Shown one piece after another: positions 15,236 to 24,490 of a DNA stretch of 41,610 bases. Every line of letters starts with the position of its first letter. Position 1 is the first letter of the stretch. The stretch comes from SZUA-370 sp034003955 (GTDB lineage Bacteria > Spirochaetota > Spirochaetia > Treponematales > UBA12059), in the NCBI GenBank assembly GCA_034003955.1, contig JAVEXO010000023.1, forward strand, positions 1 to 41,610. The letters are read 5' to 3'. The notes under the pieces are model-generated. The model had not been told where the DNA came from. It was given only the letters and a program-made list of their open reading frames with translations, and searched no databases. The position numbers and the translations under genes are program-made.

Positions 15236-15868
15236 CTAGGGATAGGGGCCGGCCCCCATCCTGTGCACCTCGACCTCACCAGAACGAATATCCAGAACCG
15301 TACCTAGAAGCCTCTCGTTTTCCTCACCGGGGTCCAGTATTAGATCGACGCCCGGCAGGTCTTCCAGCTCCCAGCCACCGGAAAAGAGGGCTTCCTCAGG
15401 ATACTCAGGCGGCGGGGAATCAAGCTCGAGCATGCTGCGCTTGGCGGTCAGTGAAAGAACCGCGCAACCGAGCGCGTCTATAATATCGCTTGGCACACGA
15501 TGGTTGGGAATGCGTACACCAAGCTCGGCACGCCTTAAGTCAAAGTCACGGGCTAGTTTGTTGGTGCTATGCAGAATGAAGACATAAGGCCCGGGGCAGA
15601 GCCGCTTCATCACGCGGAAGGCGGCGGTAGACACCTCACACAACTCGGATGCCTGGGCTATTGAAGAGCACATCACGGTAAGCGGCCTATCCCGTCCTGG
15701 AGCCACGAGGCGCTTGAGCCTGGCAACGCCTTCCTTTGACGCGATTGAACACAAAACGCTCCAGCTGGTATCCGTAGGTACGACTATCAAACCGCCGCCC
15801 GACAGAATAGACGCGGCCCGGCGGACGATACGGGCATCTGGATTCTCGGCTACAACGTATTCAAGCAC
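15236..15868 (-). CDS. Sua5/YciO/YrdC-family protein
   Basis: A 210-residue protein of the family that makes threonylcarbamoyl-adenylate for the t6A modification of tRNA, or of its less defined YciO branch. Visible motifs are GGGLIVVPTDTSWSVLC, LKRLVAPGRDRPLTVMCSS, CPGPYVFILHS and LGVRIPNHRVP. The DRPLTVMC form resembles YciO more than the KRP motif of TsaC/Sua5, so the t6A role is uncertain. The GTG start at 15868 is supported by a GGAGG site. It converges on the GreA-like gene with only 11 bp between the stops. Confidence 0.85.
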   Translation of the reverse strand: MLEYVVAENPDARIVRRAASILSGGGLIVVPTDTSWSVLCSIASKEGVARLKRLVAPGRDRPLTVMCSSIAQASELCEVSTAAFRVMKRLCPGPYVFILHSTNKLARDFDLRRAELGVRIPNHRVPSDIIDALGCAVLSLTAKRSMLELDSPPPEYPEEALFSGGWELEDLPGVDLILDPGEENERLLGTVLDIRSGEVEVHRMGAGPYP

Positions 15869-15925
15869 AGCATACCTCCGTGGCTAATAAGACCGTGGCC
15901 CAAGGCCATCGCCCAAGGCGTTAGC

Positions 15926-17050
15926 CTATAATTCCTTGACGTACGCGCGTCGGCGTTTATGTTGCCGGCGTTCGTAGCCCTTCCACAGGCTCTGCACCTC
16001 TATGTTGGTCTCAAGCTCTCCTGATGTCTCCGCGCTGACGACACCCGCCTCCCTGCAGCTCGTTATAAGTGCTGTCATGAGGAAGGCTACGGTACCCAAA
16101 GCCTTATGCTCGGGCCGTACCGCTACCAGGTACAAGTCTATGCCGGTGGGCTTTTTAAAGGCTCTCAAGAGATGAAACCAGCCAAACGGAAGTATCCTGC
16201 CGCGAGCCTTCTGTAAGGCGTTCGAGAAGCTAGGCATGGCGAGGCCGAGGGCTATGAGTCTTTCATCCTTATCGACGACGAGCTTCATGAATCGTGGATC
16301 GGCAAAGCCAAGGTACATGTCAATGTACATGTCAACCTGCTTTTCAGTAAGGGCGGTAGTACCGTACAGGCCGGCGTATGCCTCATCTATTAGGCTGAAT
16401 ATCTGTTTGGCAAATTTTGTCTTAAGCTCCCTGGTCGTCTTCCATTCATGGACGTGGATGCCGGTTCGCTCTGCAATTATCTTCTGGACACGGGTGACCT
16501 TCGCTGGAATCTCGGAGGGAACCTTAACCTCATACTCCAGCCAGTCAACATCCTTGGTAAAGCCTAAACGTTCAATGTACTCGGGATAGTAGGGATGGTT
16601 ATATATCATCGGCATGGTTCCCATCTCCTGAAAACCTTCTATGAGGAGGCCTTCCTTGTCCAGGTCGGTAAAGCCCATAGGACCTTGTATTCCCTTCATG
16701 CCCTTGGTCTTGAGCCAAGCCTGGGCCGCCTCGAAGAGAGCCTTGGCGACTTCAAAATCCTCTATAAACTCCACCCAGCCAAAACGGCCGTATTCCTTGC
16801 CCCATTTCTCTATGGCATGATGATTGATGAGTGCGGCTATTCTGCCTACCAGCTGTCCATCGCGATACGCCAGGAAATACTCTGCCTCGCAGAAGTCAAA
16901 GGCTGGGTTCTTGCGCCTTGACAGGGTTTGAAGCTCATCGGCGAACAGGGGAGGCAGCCAAAACTGGTTGCCTGCATAGAGACGCAGGGGCATCTTGATG
17001 AAGGTCATGAGATCTCTATGATTCTGTACCGTTCTTATTACTATTGCCAT
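15926..17050 (-). CDS. Conserved hypothetical protein, acetyltransferase-like (YghO-type)
   Basis: A 374-residue soluble protein with features of the GNAT fold: an N-terminal half with EYFLAYRDGQLVGRIAALINHH and a second half with IDLYLVAVRPEHKALGTVAFLMTALI, where the V-x-P-E-H-x-x-x-G pattern resembles an acyl-CoA-binding loop. It matches the general layout of E. coli YghO-like proteins found in many phyla. The substrate is unknown. The C-terminus is very basic (ERRQHKRRRAYVKEL). No clear ribosome site precedes the ATG. The gene stands between the YciO-like and SNF2 genes on the same strand, 57 and 72 bp from them. Confidence 0.7.
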   Translation of the reverse strand: MAIVIRTVQNHRDLMTFIKMPLRLYAGNQFWLPPLFADELQTLSRRKNPAFDFCEAEYFLAYRDGQLVGRIAALINHHAIEKWGKEYGRFGWVEFIEDFEVAKALFEAAQAWLKTKGMKGIQGPMGFTDLDKEGLLIEGFQEMGTMPMIYNHPYYPEYIERLGFTKDVDWLEYEVKVPSEIPAKVTRVQKIIAERTGIHVHEWKTTRELKTKFAKQIFSLIDEAYAGLYGTTALTEKQVDMYIDMYLGFADPRFMKLVVDKDERLIALGLAMPSFSNALQKARGRILPFGWFHLLRAFKKPTGIDLYLVAVRPEHKALGTVAFLMTALITSCREAGVVSAETSGELETNIEVQSLWKGYERRQHKRRRAYVKEL

Positions 17051-17122
17051 GTCTATACCCGTCCTATCTCAAGAGCGTTTTGTACAAGGGTAGCGCCGCG
17101 GAATGATACCCCTATTATAGTG

Positions 17123-20100
17123 CTAGCGCAACGCCACAAGTTCCCGTAGCTCAGCATTGCTCAAGTCGGCTATCCACGACTCACCTGAACGAACCGTAAG
17201 CTCCGACAGATCACGCTTGGAGGCTATCATGGCATCTATGCGCTCTTCTATGGTGTCACGGGTTATGAGGCGATGCACGAAGACATTCTTGTGTTGCCCG
17301 ATGCGAAAGGCACGATCGGTGGCCTGGTTTTCCACCGCAGGGTTGAACCATAGATCGTAGTGAACAACACGGCTTGCCGCCGTCAGGTTAAGGCCGACTC
17401 CTCCTGCCTTGAGACTTACCAGGAACACTCCTGGCCCTCGTTCGCTCTGGAAGCGGTCAACCTGCTCGTCGCGCCGCTTCTTGGATAGCCCGCCATGCAG
17501 GAGATAGGGTTTCACTCCCAGCTCTGTACTCACCATGTCATGCAACACAGAGAGCATCTCGACGTACTGGCTAAAGACAAGCACGCGTTCCCCCGCCTCG
17601 AAGGCAGACTCAAGCAGGGCAAGCAGAAGTCGAGCCTTACCCGATAGTTCCGATCCCCCCGGGCCTTCCTTGTCGTAGTTCCTGGGATGGTTAGATGCCT
17701 GCTTGAGGGCCGTTATGAGAGCCAGAACAAGGCCTAGTCGGCTCTCCTTGCCGGAGGACTCGAGGCGTGAGAGGCCATCGCTGGCTATGGCCTGGTAGAG
17801 GGCTGCCTGGGCTGGCGTCAGCGTGGCATACTCGTCTACGACTATCTTGTCGGGAAGGTCGGCGGCAATAGCCTTGTCTGTCTTGAGCCTACGCAGTATA
17901 AACGGCCCTATGGCCCGCCTCAGACCCGCCGCCACCTCTGTGGAGCGATCAAGCTCAATGGGCCTCCTGTACTCGGCGCTGAAGCGAGTAAGAGTTCCCA
18001 GATAGCCGGGCAGGGAGAAGTCGAAAACGCTCCATAACTCGGCCAGGTTATTCTCAACCGGCGTACCGGTAAGCGCCAGGCGGCGCTCGGTCTGTATGCT
18101 CTTGACGGCCTTGGCTCGTCTTGAATCGGGATTCTTTATATAGTGCGCCTCATCCAGGATGACCATACTCCAGGTATAGGAAGCCAGCTTCTTCTGGTCT
18201 CTAAGCCAAGTCTCGTAGCTTGACAGGGTGACGTCTGCGGCGTGCTTCTTGCGGGCAGAGCCATAGTACAGACAGACGCTCAAGGAAGGTGCAAACTTGG
18301 CCAGTTCACGTTCCCAGTTTGTTAGGAGGGATGCAGGGGCACAGACCAATGCGCCAGAGCATAGTTTGCCCGCCTCCTTGAGCGAAAGAAGTACGGCTAT
18401 GGTCTGCACAGTCTTACCGAGGCCCATGTCATCGGCCAAGAGGCAACCAAAACCTCTATCGAGGTTGCCCAGTATCCAGCGGTATCCCCGCTCCTGGTAC
18501 GTGCGAAGTTCCGTAAGAAGCGATGCAGGCACGGGTGCGTCATCTGAGGCTCTTCTACCGGCTCCGCTTAAGACATCCAGAATCTCGGCGAAATCGCCTT
18601 CCGCCTCGGCCTCTCCCGACAGTGCCGTACGTAGTGCCTCCATTGCCGTCGGAGCCTTGCCGGATACACGAGCCATGACGCGGGCTGCCTCGGCAGGATC
18701 TATACGGACCCACTGGTTACGCCAACGTACCAGGCTCAGGCCAGAGCTGAGGAGGCTCGCAAACTCGGCCGGGTTCAGCCGCTCTTCCCCTATGGCCACC
18801 GTCCAGTCAAAGCTAAAGGCCGTAGCCGTATCCAGGTAGGATACGAGGCCGGGCTTACGGCTTGCCTGCAAGGCGGGGCGAGGCGTAGCCAGGCTCTTGA
18901 GCTCCTTGGGCAGTATCAGAACCACCCCAAATCGTCCCAGGAGTGGGGCTGCGTCTACGACGAAGTCAGCAAGCTCACGCTGTCCCAGCTCGACGAATGA
19001 CTGAGTGCCGAGACCCGCTAGGGCGGGCACAAAATTTGACAGCAAAGCCGCAAACGACAAGGCATCGGAGGCAGACGGCGCGCTTAAGGCTGAGCTCTTG
19101 TGCAGTGCTATCCGTGTGCCTCCCTCGGCTACCAAAGCCGCCGATAGACGGAATGACCCTTCTTGCCCGGCTGCGCCAAGATGCTTCTTGTCCACACGCT
19201 TCTTGGAACCACGTATCGTGAGCTCCAGCGGAGGCCTGGCCTCTGCCATATCGAATACAGACACCCATGAGTCGAGGGCGGCAGGAAGGACTCGTGAGCC
19301 AGGAGCGCGACACGATACGGCCTTGGATCCAAAGAGGGCCCTGATGACGGCATGCTCGTTCTCGCGCTTGGATGGCAGGGTGAAGTCAACGAATCGGGCC
19401 AACTCGCTGAGATAGGCTATTGCCAGACGCTGCACCGTCGAGCGGGCATCGGGAACAAGACTCTTGGAACCACTATACCGTGGTACCGGTACCGCCGGCT
19501 CGAGGGATGCTAACAATGTTTCTACATCTGAACCAAAGCGGGCAGGCTTCCAGATGACGGAGAAGCGACCATCGCCCGGGTGAACATCTGGAACAAAGGC
19601 ACAGGCCGATGCTATTGACCTAATGGCGGAAAAGAAGGCGCGAAGAAAGACATAGGATGCGCTACCCTCCCGCTCCCCACAGGATGCAAACTGCTGAGCG
19701 ATCTCAAGGAAGCCATGAAAGCTACCCCACTCCGGCTGGCGTCGCGCCTTTAGTGCCGAGGCTACAGGTTCTTCTCGAGCCGATGAACGAACCGGCGACG
19801 CCAGTCGTATTGAACCTTCGGCACCCATCTCTATGGCAAAGACAGACGATGCGAATGCCCTGGCCTGTGGACCATCCATGGGTACAGGTGGCTCAAGAAG
19901 CTCTGGGAGTATGGCTATAAACCGGTGGTAGAAGGCAGTGCAGACGACACGCAGGTCGAAAGGCACAAGCCCCCTGGAAGGCGGCAGCATGGCCGGTATG
20001 GCCGCCGCATATGAAGCTAGTGAACCGGCTCCAGCCAAGGGGTCGCCCTCTAAGACCGGTTCAGGCCAGGGCTTTACGAGCCTGGCCTGTAGAGGATCTG

Positions 20101-20704
20101 GTATTATGACGCCAGATGCGACGGCTGGAACCTTCTTGCCGGATGCGGCTTTTGAAGCGACTCCTGATGCTGATTTTGTGGATGATAGAGGGCTTGATTT
20201 CGAAGCACTGAGCGAATCAATGCCACGTAGACGAAAGAGGACTAAAGGGTCACGGTCTATCTCCTGAGCCAGGAGATAGTACACCGCAGCCTGGTGCTTG
20301 CACGGGTCACCATAATCAGGGCAAGAGCAGGAGCGTTCTATCTCTGACCATCGCCTGGGTACAAGGAATGCTCCTGCCGCCTCAAGGCGCTCTATGAGCC
20401 CATCGGGAATCTCTCCCCTGGCAACACGGGCTCCCAGGAGTGGGTCGGAGGCGAATATGGCCTCGATTGTGCGCGCAGCCGTACCAGGTAAGGGCTTGAA
20501 GCGTATACTAACACGATAGTATGGCGCATAGTTGCCCCTGACCTTGGCTTTTACCGTGCCACCGTCAAGATTAAGCTCGACCACGGAGCCGTTCCCGGCA
20601 TAGGAACGACCCCGCGCCAGCCTACCATCGTCGGCCAGAGTTTCCATGGCGTCAATGAAGAATCGGCCCCAGGGCGTAAGGCCGAATACATGCTTGGCTC
20701 TCAT
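17123..20704 (-). CDS. SWIM zinc-finger SNF2-family ATPase/helicase
   Basis: A DNA-translocating ATPase of about 1193 residues. Near the N-terminus a SWIM zinc finger is visible, CSCPDYGDPCKH (Cys126, Cys128, Cys135, His137). A long variable region follows, then a complete SNF2 motor: Walker A DDMGLGKT (about 760), DEAHYIKN (about 851), LALTGTPVENN, and helicase motifs V/VI SLKAGGVGLNLTAAS and QATDRAFRIGQ. Bacterial proteins of this layout are related to RapA/HepA and may remodel stalled polymerase or protein-DNA complexes. The ATG at 20704 is preferred; a longer frame to 20776 would overlap the permease gene by 20 bp and has no ribosome site. It is probably read from the transporter operon upstream. 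Confidence 0.9.
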   Translation of the reverse strand: MRAKHVFGLTPWGRFFIDAMETLADDGRLARGRSYAGNGSVVELNLDGGTVKAKVRGNYAPYYRVSIRFKPLPGTAARTIEAIFASDPLLGARVARGEIPDGLIERLEAAGAFLVPRRWSEIERSCSCPDYGDPCKHQAAVYYLLAQEIDRDPLVLFRLRGIDSLSASKSSPLSSTKSASGVASKAASGKKVPAVASGVIIPDPLQARLVKPWPEPVLEGDPLAGAGSLASYAAAIPAMLPPSRGLVPFDLRVVCTAFYHRFIAILPELLEPPVPMDGPQARAFASSVFAIEMGAEGSIRLASPVRSSAREEPVASALKARRQPEWGSFHGFLEIAQQFASCGEREGSASYVFLRAFFSAIRSIASACAFVPDVHPGDGRFSVIWKPARFGSDVETLLASLEPAVPVPRYSGSKSLVPDARSTVQRLAIAYLSELARFVDFTLPSKRENEHAVIRALFGSKAVSCRAPGSRVLPAALDSWVSVFDMAEARPPLELTIRGSKKRVDKKHLGAAGQEGSFRLSAALVAEGGTRIALHKSSALSAPSASDALSFAALLSNFVPALAGLGTQSFVELGQRELADFVVDAAPLLGRFGVVLILPKELKSLATPRPALQASRKPGLVSYLDTATAFSFDWTVAIGEERLNPAEFASLLSSGLSLVRWRNQWVRIDPAEAARVMARVSGKAPTAMEALRTALSGEAEAEGDFAEILDVLSGAGRRASDDAPVPASLLTELRTYQERGYRWILGNLDRGFGCLLADDMGLGKTVQTIAVLLSLKEAGKLCSGALVCAPASLLTNWERELAKFAPSLSVCLYYGSARKKHAADVTLSSYETWLRDQKKLASYTWSMVILDEAHYIKNPDSRRAKAVKSIQTERRLALTGTPVENNLAELWSVFDFSLPGYLGTLTRFSAEYRRPIELDRSTEVAAGLRRAIGPFILRRLKTDKAIAADLPDKIVVDEYATLTPAQAALYQAIASDGLSRLESSGKESRLGLVLALITALKQASNHPRNYDKEGPGGSELSGKARLLLALLESAFEAGERVLVFSQYVEMLSVLHDMVSTELGVKPYLLHGGLSKKRRDEQVDRFQSERGPGVFLVSLKAGGVGLNLTAASRVVHYDLWFNPAVENQATDRAFRIGQHKNVFVHRLITRDTIEERIDAMIASKRDLSELTVRSGESWIADLSNAELRELVALR

Positions 20705-20756
20705 GCGCCGATGATACCGCTCGGGGCAGTTCGGGACAAGCGCAGCACAAAGATCC

Positions 20757-21710
20757 CTACTTGTCCTCCCTGACATAGGCAGTACCCAGCGAAGCAGGCG
20801 CGCCTACACGTTTACTCAAGGTCTCCCACCAGGTTATGGCGACGAGCACTATGATGGTTGTCAGATAGGGCAACATGTTGAGGAAGCCAGCTGGGATATT
20901 GGTCCCAGAAGCCTGCAACCTGAACTGTACCGCGTTTATGCCTCCGAATATGAGTGCCCCCGTGATGGCACGGCCTGGGTTCCACATGGAGAAGATCACC
21001 AGGGCTATGACTATCCAGCCCCGCCCTCCCGTGATGTTCTCAGACCAGCCCGGCGTATAGGCCAAGGCGAGGTGTGCGCCTCCGAGAGCCGTGAGCATGC
21101 CACCAAATATGGTGTAGCCGTACTTTGCCCTATTCACATTGACACCCATGGCATCAGCCGTTCGAGGATTCTCCCCTATAGCGCGTAGCCATAGACCATT
21201 CTTCGTCTTGTACAGATAGAACCAGGCAAGAGGAATGAGCAGGTAGGTGCCATAGGTGAATATATCCTGAGACAGGATGGCACCAAGGATAGGCACCTGG
21301 CCAAGGGATCCGACGTCGATGGGCCTGAAGCGTGGGCCTGAAAGGCCGATAAGATAGCGACCGTTTGATACGGGGCCCAGGCGCTGGCCCAGGAAACTGG
21401 CGAAACCGGTACCAAAGAGCGTCAATGACAGGCCAGAGACGACCTGGTTAGCCTTCATCGTCACAGACAGGAAGGCATGAATAAGCGCCATCAGTGCGCC
21501 TACGCCCAAGGCTACGATGATGGCTAGAACGAGGCTGCCGGAATAGTAGGCGGTAGCGAAACTGGATACGGCACCCATAAGCATTATGCCTTCCAGCCCT
21601 AGATTGAGTATGCCTGCCCGCTCTGCATAGGTCTCACCTATAGTCGCGTACACAAGGCTTGTTCCTGCCCTGAGGGTTATTGCCAACAAGGATGTAATAA
21701 GACCCATCAT
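20757..21710 (-). CDS. ABC transporter permease of the BMP class (second permease, locus 2)
   Basis: A 317-residue membrane protein and the last gene of the second BMP-type transporter. The conserved ERAGILNLGLEGIMLMGAV and WLRAIGENPRTADAMGVNV identify the family. GAGGAG stands before the ATG, and the start overlaps the previous permease stop by 4 bp. With the permease at 21707-22798 it would form the membrane channel. The gene ends 52 bp before the chosen SNF2 start. Confidence 0.93.
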   Translation of the reverse strand: MMGLITSLLAITLRAGTSLVYATIGETYAERAGILNLGLEGIMLMGAVSSFATAYYSGSLVLAIIVALGVGALMALIHAFLSVTMKANQVVSGLSLTLFGTGFASFLGQRLGPVSNGRYLIGLSGPRFRPIDVGSLGQVPILGAILSQDIFTYGTYLLIPLAWFYLYKTKNGLWLRAIGENPRTADAMGVNVNRAKYGYTIFGGMLTALGGAHLALAYTPGWSENITGGRGWIVIALVIFSMWNPGRAITGALIFGGINAVQFRLQASGTNIPAGFLNMLPYLTTIIVLVAITWWETLSKRVGAPASLGTAYVREDK

Positions 21711-22798
21711 GCTACTCCTCTATCAGACTCGCGGGCCTGGTTCGAGCCAATTCGCTTTATGTGGTATTCGGTAAACAGCGAGCCTGCGAGCATCGGAAAC
21801 AGCATCATGCCCTGCATCAGGAGGCCCATGGATGCTGGCAATCCCATGACCATCTGCACCTGGTCTCCCCCGACGAGGAGACCGCCCATAAGGAGGGCAA
21901 CGAATGGTATGGCCAAGGGGTTGAGCTGGGCCATCCAGGCGACGATTATTGCCGTATAACCATAGCCGAGCGAAAGCCCCTGCTGGAGCCGCCTTGATAT
22001 ACCGGCCACCTCACCGACGCCGGCCAATCCGCACAAGGCCCCGGACAGCAGCACGGCCAGCACGATGTTACGCTCTACCGATATACCTTGGTAGCGAGCG
22101 GCCCTGGGGCTGGAGCCTATCACCTTGAGTTCGAAGCCCCATCGCGTACGGTTGAGTACAAACCACAGGATGACGGCGGCCACCAGGGCAAAGTACAGCC
22201 CAATGTGCGCGCGTCCCGCTATCCTTGGAAACCAGGCCGCCTTTGGAAAAATCTGCGTTCCTGGAAAGCCAAAGCCATGGGGATCACGCCAGGGACCGTA
22301 GTAGAGGAACTCTGAAAACAGAATGGCCACGTAGTTGAGCATGAGGGTAACGAGTGTCTCGTCCACCTTGAGGCTCGTCTTCAGGAGGGCCGGGATTCCG
22401 GCCCAGAGAGCACCTGCGGCACAGGCTACGAGCACGAGGGCTGGAAGCAGCAAGGGAGATGGCAGCCAGGGGCTCCAATAGATGGCAACCCACGTCGCGG
22501 CTACACCGCCCAGGGTTAGCTGGCCCTCTGCACCTATGTTCCAGAACTTTAGCTTGAACGCCAGGGCAACACCGAGTCCAGTAAGCATCAGAGGAATGGC
22601 CTTTACCAGTGTCTCTGTCAGTGCCCTGCCGGTCCCAAAGGCACCCTTGAACATGGCGGCATAGGTGTTTATAGGATTGGCCCCAAAGGCGATGAGCAGG
22701 ATTCCTGTGAGGGTGAGAGAGACGACAAATGAGGCAATGGGCACTACGACCATGGCTGTTTTGGATACAGTCTTTCTTTTCTCGAATACGAGGCTCAT
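21707..22798 (-). CDS. ABC transporter permease of the BMP class (first permease, locus 2)
   Basis: A 363-residue hydrophobic permease. It carries the family motif FWNIGAEGQLTLGGVAAT, plus VDETLVTLMLNYVAILF and ELKVIGSSPRAARYQGISV, which contain the cytoplasmic loop that docks with the ATPase. Both ends overlap neighbouring genes by 4 bp, indicating tight coupling of ATPase and permease synthesis. It is clearly paralogous to the permease at 213-1352 but diverged. Confidence 0.93.
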   Translation of the reverse strand: MSLVFEKRKTVSKTAMVVVPIASFVVSLTLTGILLIAFGANPINTYAAMFKGAFGTGRALTETLVKAIPLMLTGLGVALAFKLKFWNIGAEGQLTLGGVAATWVAIYWSPWLPSPLLLPALVLVACAAGALWAGIPALLKTSLKVDETLVTLMLNYVAILFSEFLYYGPWRDPHGFGFPGTQIFPKAAWFPRIAGRAHIGLYFALVAAVILWFVLNRTRWGFELKVIGSSPRAARYQGISVERNIVLAVLLSGALCGLAGVGEVAGISRRLQQGLSLGYGYTAIIVAWMAQLNPLAIPFVALLMGGLLVGGDQVQMVMGLPASMGLLMQGMMLFPMLAGSLFTEYHIKRIGSNQARESDRGVA

Positions 22799-24339
22799 GA
22801 CGATGACTCCTTACCGGGTGCTTCGAATCCCGCCATGAGGAGACCAATCTCCTCGTGATCTGCCTCCAGGGCCGGTATAATGCCTATTGCCTTGCCGGCG
22901 TACATGACGGCTATGGTATCGGCTACAGACAACAGCTCCTCTATGTCTTCCGACACCAGGAGCACGGCCTTTCTGGCATCGCGCTGGGCTACCAGTTCCT
23001 TACGCACCGACTCGGTAGCGCCTATATCCAGGCCTCGCGAAGGATACACCGCTATGAGCAGGCTACCGCATGATTCTATCTCTCTAGCCAGGATTGTCTT
23101 CTGGATATTGCCTCCAGACAGGAATTTTACCCTTGTTTCAGGTGAGGGTGTGGAGATGTTGAAGACACCTATCATCCTGCGGGCAAACTCGAGTATGCGT
23201 TTTGGGATGAGCAGTATGCCCCGTGATATGGGATCGGCCCGGTAGTCCTTCATGGCCAGATTGTTGGCAACACTCATGTCGCCAACGGCTCCTACGGCGA
23301 TTCGATCCTGGGGTATGTGGCTGACACCCTTGTTTATTATCTGCAAAGGCGTTTGATTTGTAGAATCGATACAATTGATAGAAATACCACCGGAACCTAC
23401 AGGCCTCAAACCGGTGATTACCTCTGACAATTCTCTTTGGCCGTTACCCGCAACGCCCGCTATGCCTAGTATCTCCCCTTCACGTATCTTGAAAGACACA
23501 TCGCGCAGGGCAGGAAGACCTCGGTCGTCCTTGGCGCATACATCCTTGAGTTCCAGCACGACGGCACCGGGATCAAACGCCGCTTTTTCTATACGAAACA
23601 GCACATCACGACCAACCATCATGCGGGCCAGGTCCTTGGGGTCCGTGTCCTTGGTCGTCTTTTCGGCGACAAGCTTGCCCTTGCGGAGCACCATCACCCT
23701 GTCGGCAAAGGCCATCACCTCGTCCATCTTGTGGGTTATGAAGACGGCGCTCTTTCCCTCACCCTGCATGCGCTTTACCACATCGTTAAGCTCGTGGGAT
23801 TCCTGTGGCGTCAGCACCGCCGTCGGCTCATCGAGTATAAGGATCTCGGCATTACGGTACAGCTGTTTAAGTATCTCGACGCGTTGCTGCTCACCGACAG
23901 AAAGCTGCCATATGAATGCGTCAGGATCGACTATCATGTTGTATCGAGCACCGATTTCAATGATGGCGCGCTTGACGGCGGTCATGTCTGGTATGAATGG
24001 TAGTGACTTCATGCCCAGAACTACGTTCTCAGCCACGGTCATGGTGTCTACAAGCATGAAATTCTGGTGAACCATGCCTATGCCAAGGCTCGTCGCGTCT
24101 GCGGGTGATCGGATATCGACCCATTCACCCCGTATGAATACATCCCCGGAATCTTGCCTGTACAATCCGGAGAGGATGTTCATCAGGGTGCTTTTACCCG
24201 CCCCGTTCTCACCGAGCAATGCCAAGACCTCACCGCGATCCAGGCGGAGGTTCACTCCATCAGATGCCTGGACTCCCGGAAAGCTCTTGCAGATGCCTCG
24301 CATCTCGACGAGAGGAGCGCTCTGTGCGGTATCTTCCAT
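22795..24339 (-). CDS. ABC transporter ATP-binding protein, duplicated domains (locus 2)
   Basis: A 514-residue tandem ATPase like the one at 1349-2869. Domain 1 has GENGAGKST, the signature LSVGEQQRVEIL and Walker B LILDEPTAVLTPQ. Domain 2 has the degenerate GVAGNGQRE and the full signature LSGGNIQKTILAREI, so one canonical and one degenerate nucleotide site are expected in the assembled transporter. AAGG stands about 10 bp before the ATG. It follows the binding-lipoprotein gene after a 151-bp gap that holds a strong hairpin. Confidence 0.93.
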   Translation of the reverse strand: MEDTAQSAPLVEMRGICKSFPGVQASDGVNLRLDRGEVLALLGENGAGKSTLMNILSGLYRQDSGDVFIRGEWVDIRSPADATSLGIGMVHQNFMLVDTMTVAENVVLGMKSLPFIPDMTAVKRAIIEIGARYNMIVDPDAFIWQLSVGEQQRVEILKQLYRNAEILILDEPTAVLTPQESHELNDVVKRMQGEGKSAVFITHKMDEVMAFADRVMVLRKGKLVAEKTTKDTDPKDLARMMVGRDVLFRIEKAAFDPGAVVLELKDVCAKDDRGLPALRDVSFKIREGEILGIAGVAGNGQRELSEVITGLRPVGSGGISINCIDSTNQTPLQIINKGVSHIPQDRIAVGAVGDMSVANNLAMKDYRADPISRGILLIPKRILEFARRMIGVFNISTPSPETRVKFLSGGNIQKTILAREIESCGSLLIAVYPSRGLDIGATESVRKELVAQRDARKAVLLVSEDIEELLSVADTIAVMYAGKAIGIIPALEADHEEIGLLMAGFEAPGKESSS

Positions 24340-24436
24340 TATTGGTTGCCTTAAAAAGGGATGTTCGCCGAATCAGAACGTGGTGCGCACTCGGGCATGG
24401 CGAATACGAATGCGTCTACTGAAGCAAGGCGGCAGG

Positions 24437-24460
24437 GCGCCGTTTCGCAAGAAACGGCGC
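24437..24460 (-). terminator. Perfect hairpin between binding-protein and ATPase genes, no T tract
   Basis: GCGCCGTTTC (24437-24446) and GAAACGGCGC (24451-24460) form a 10-bp perfect stem with a GCAA tetraloop. It begins 30 nt after the lipoprotein stop. No T run follows on the minus strand, so it more likely protects the 3' end of the upstream message or attenuates weakly than terminates fully. It stands in the same position as the true terminator of locus 1. Confidence 0.6.
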
Positions 24461-24490
24461 ATCCCTATTATAGAGACGCGCCGTAGTACC

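Noticed and set aside
15245..15256. Palindrome GGGGCCGGCCCC at the end of the YciO-like gene, considered as a terminator
   Set aside because: It is inside coding sequence, leaves almost no loop and has no T tract.
23375..24070. A 231-codon plus-strand ORF
   Set aside because: It is antisense to the ABC ATPase of locus 2 and has no recognisable domain.
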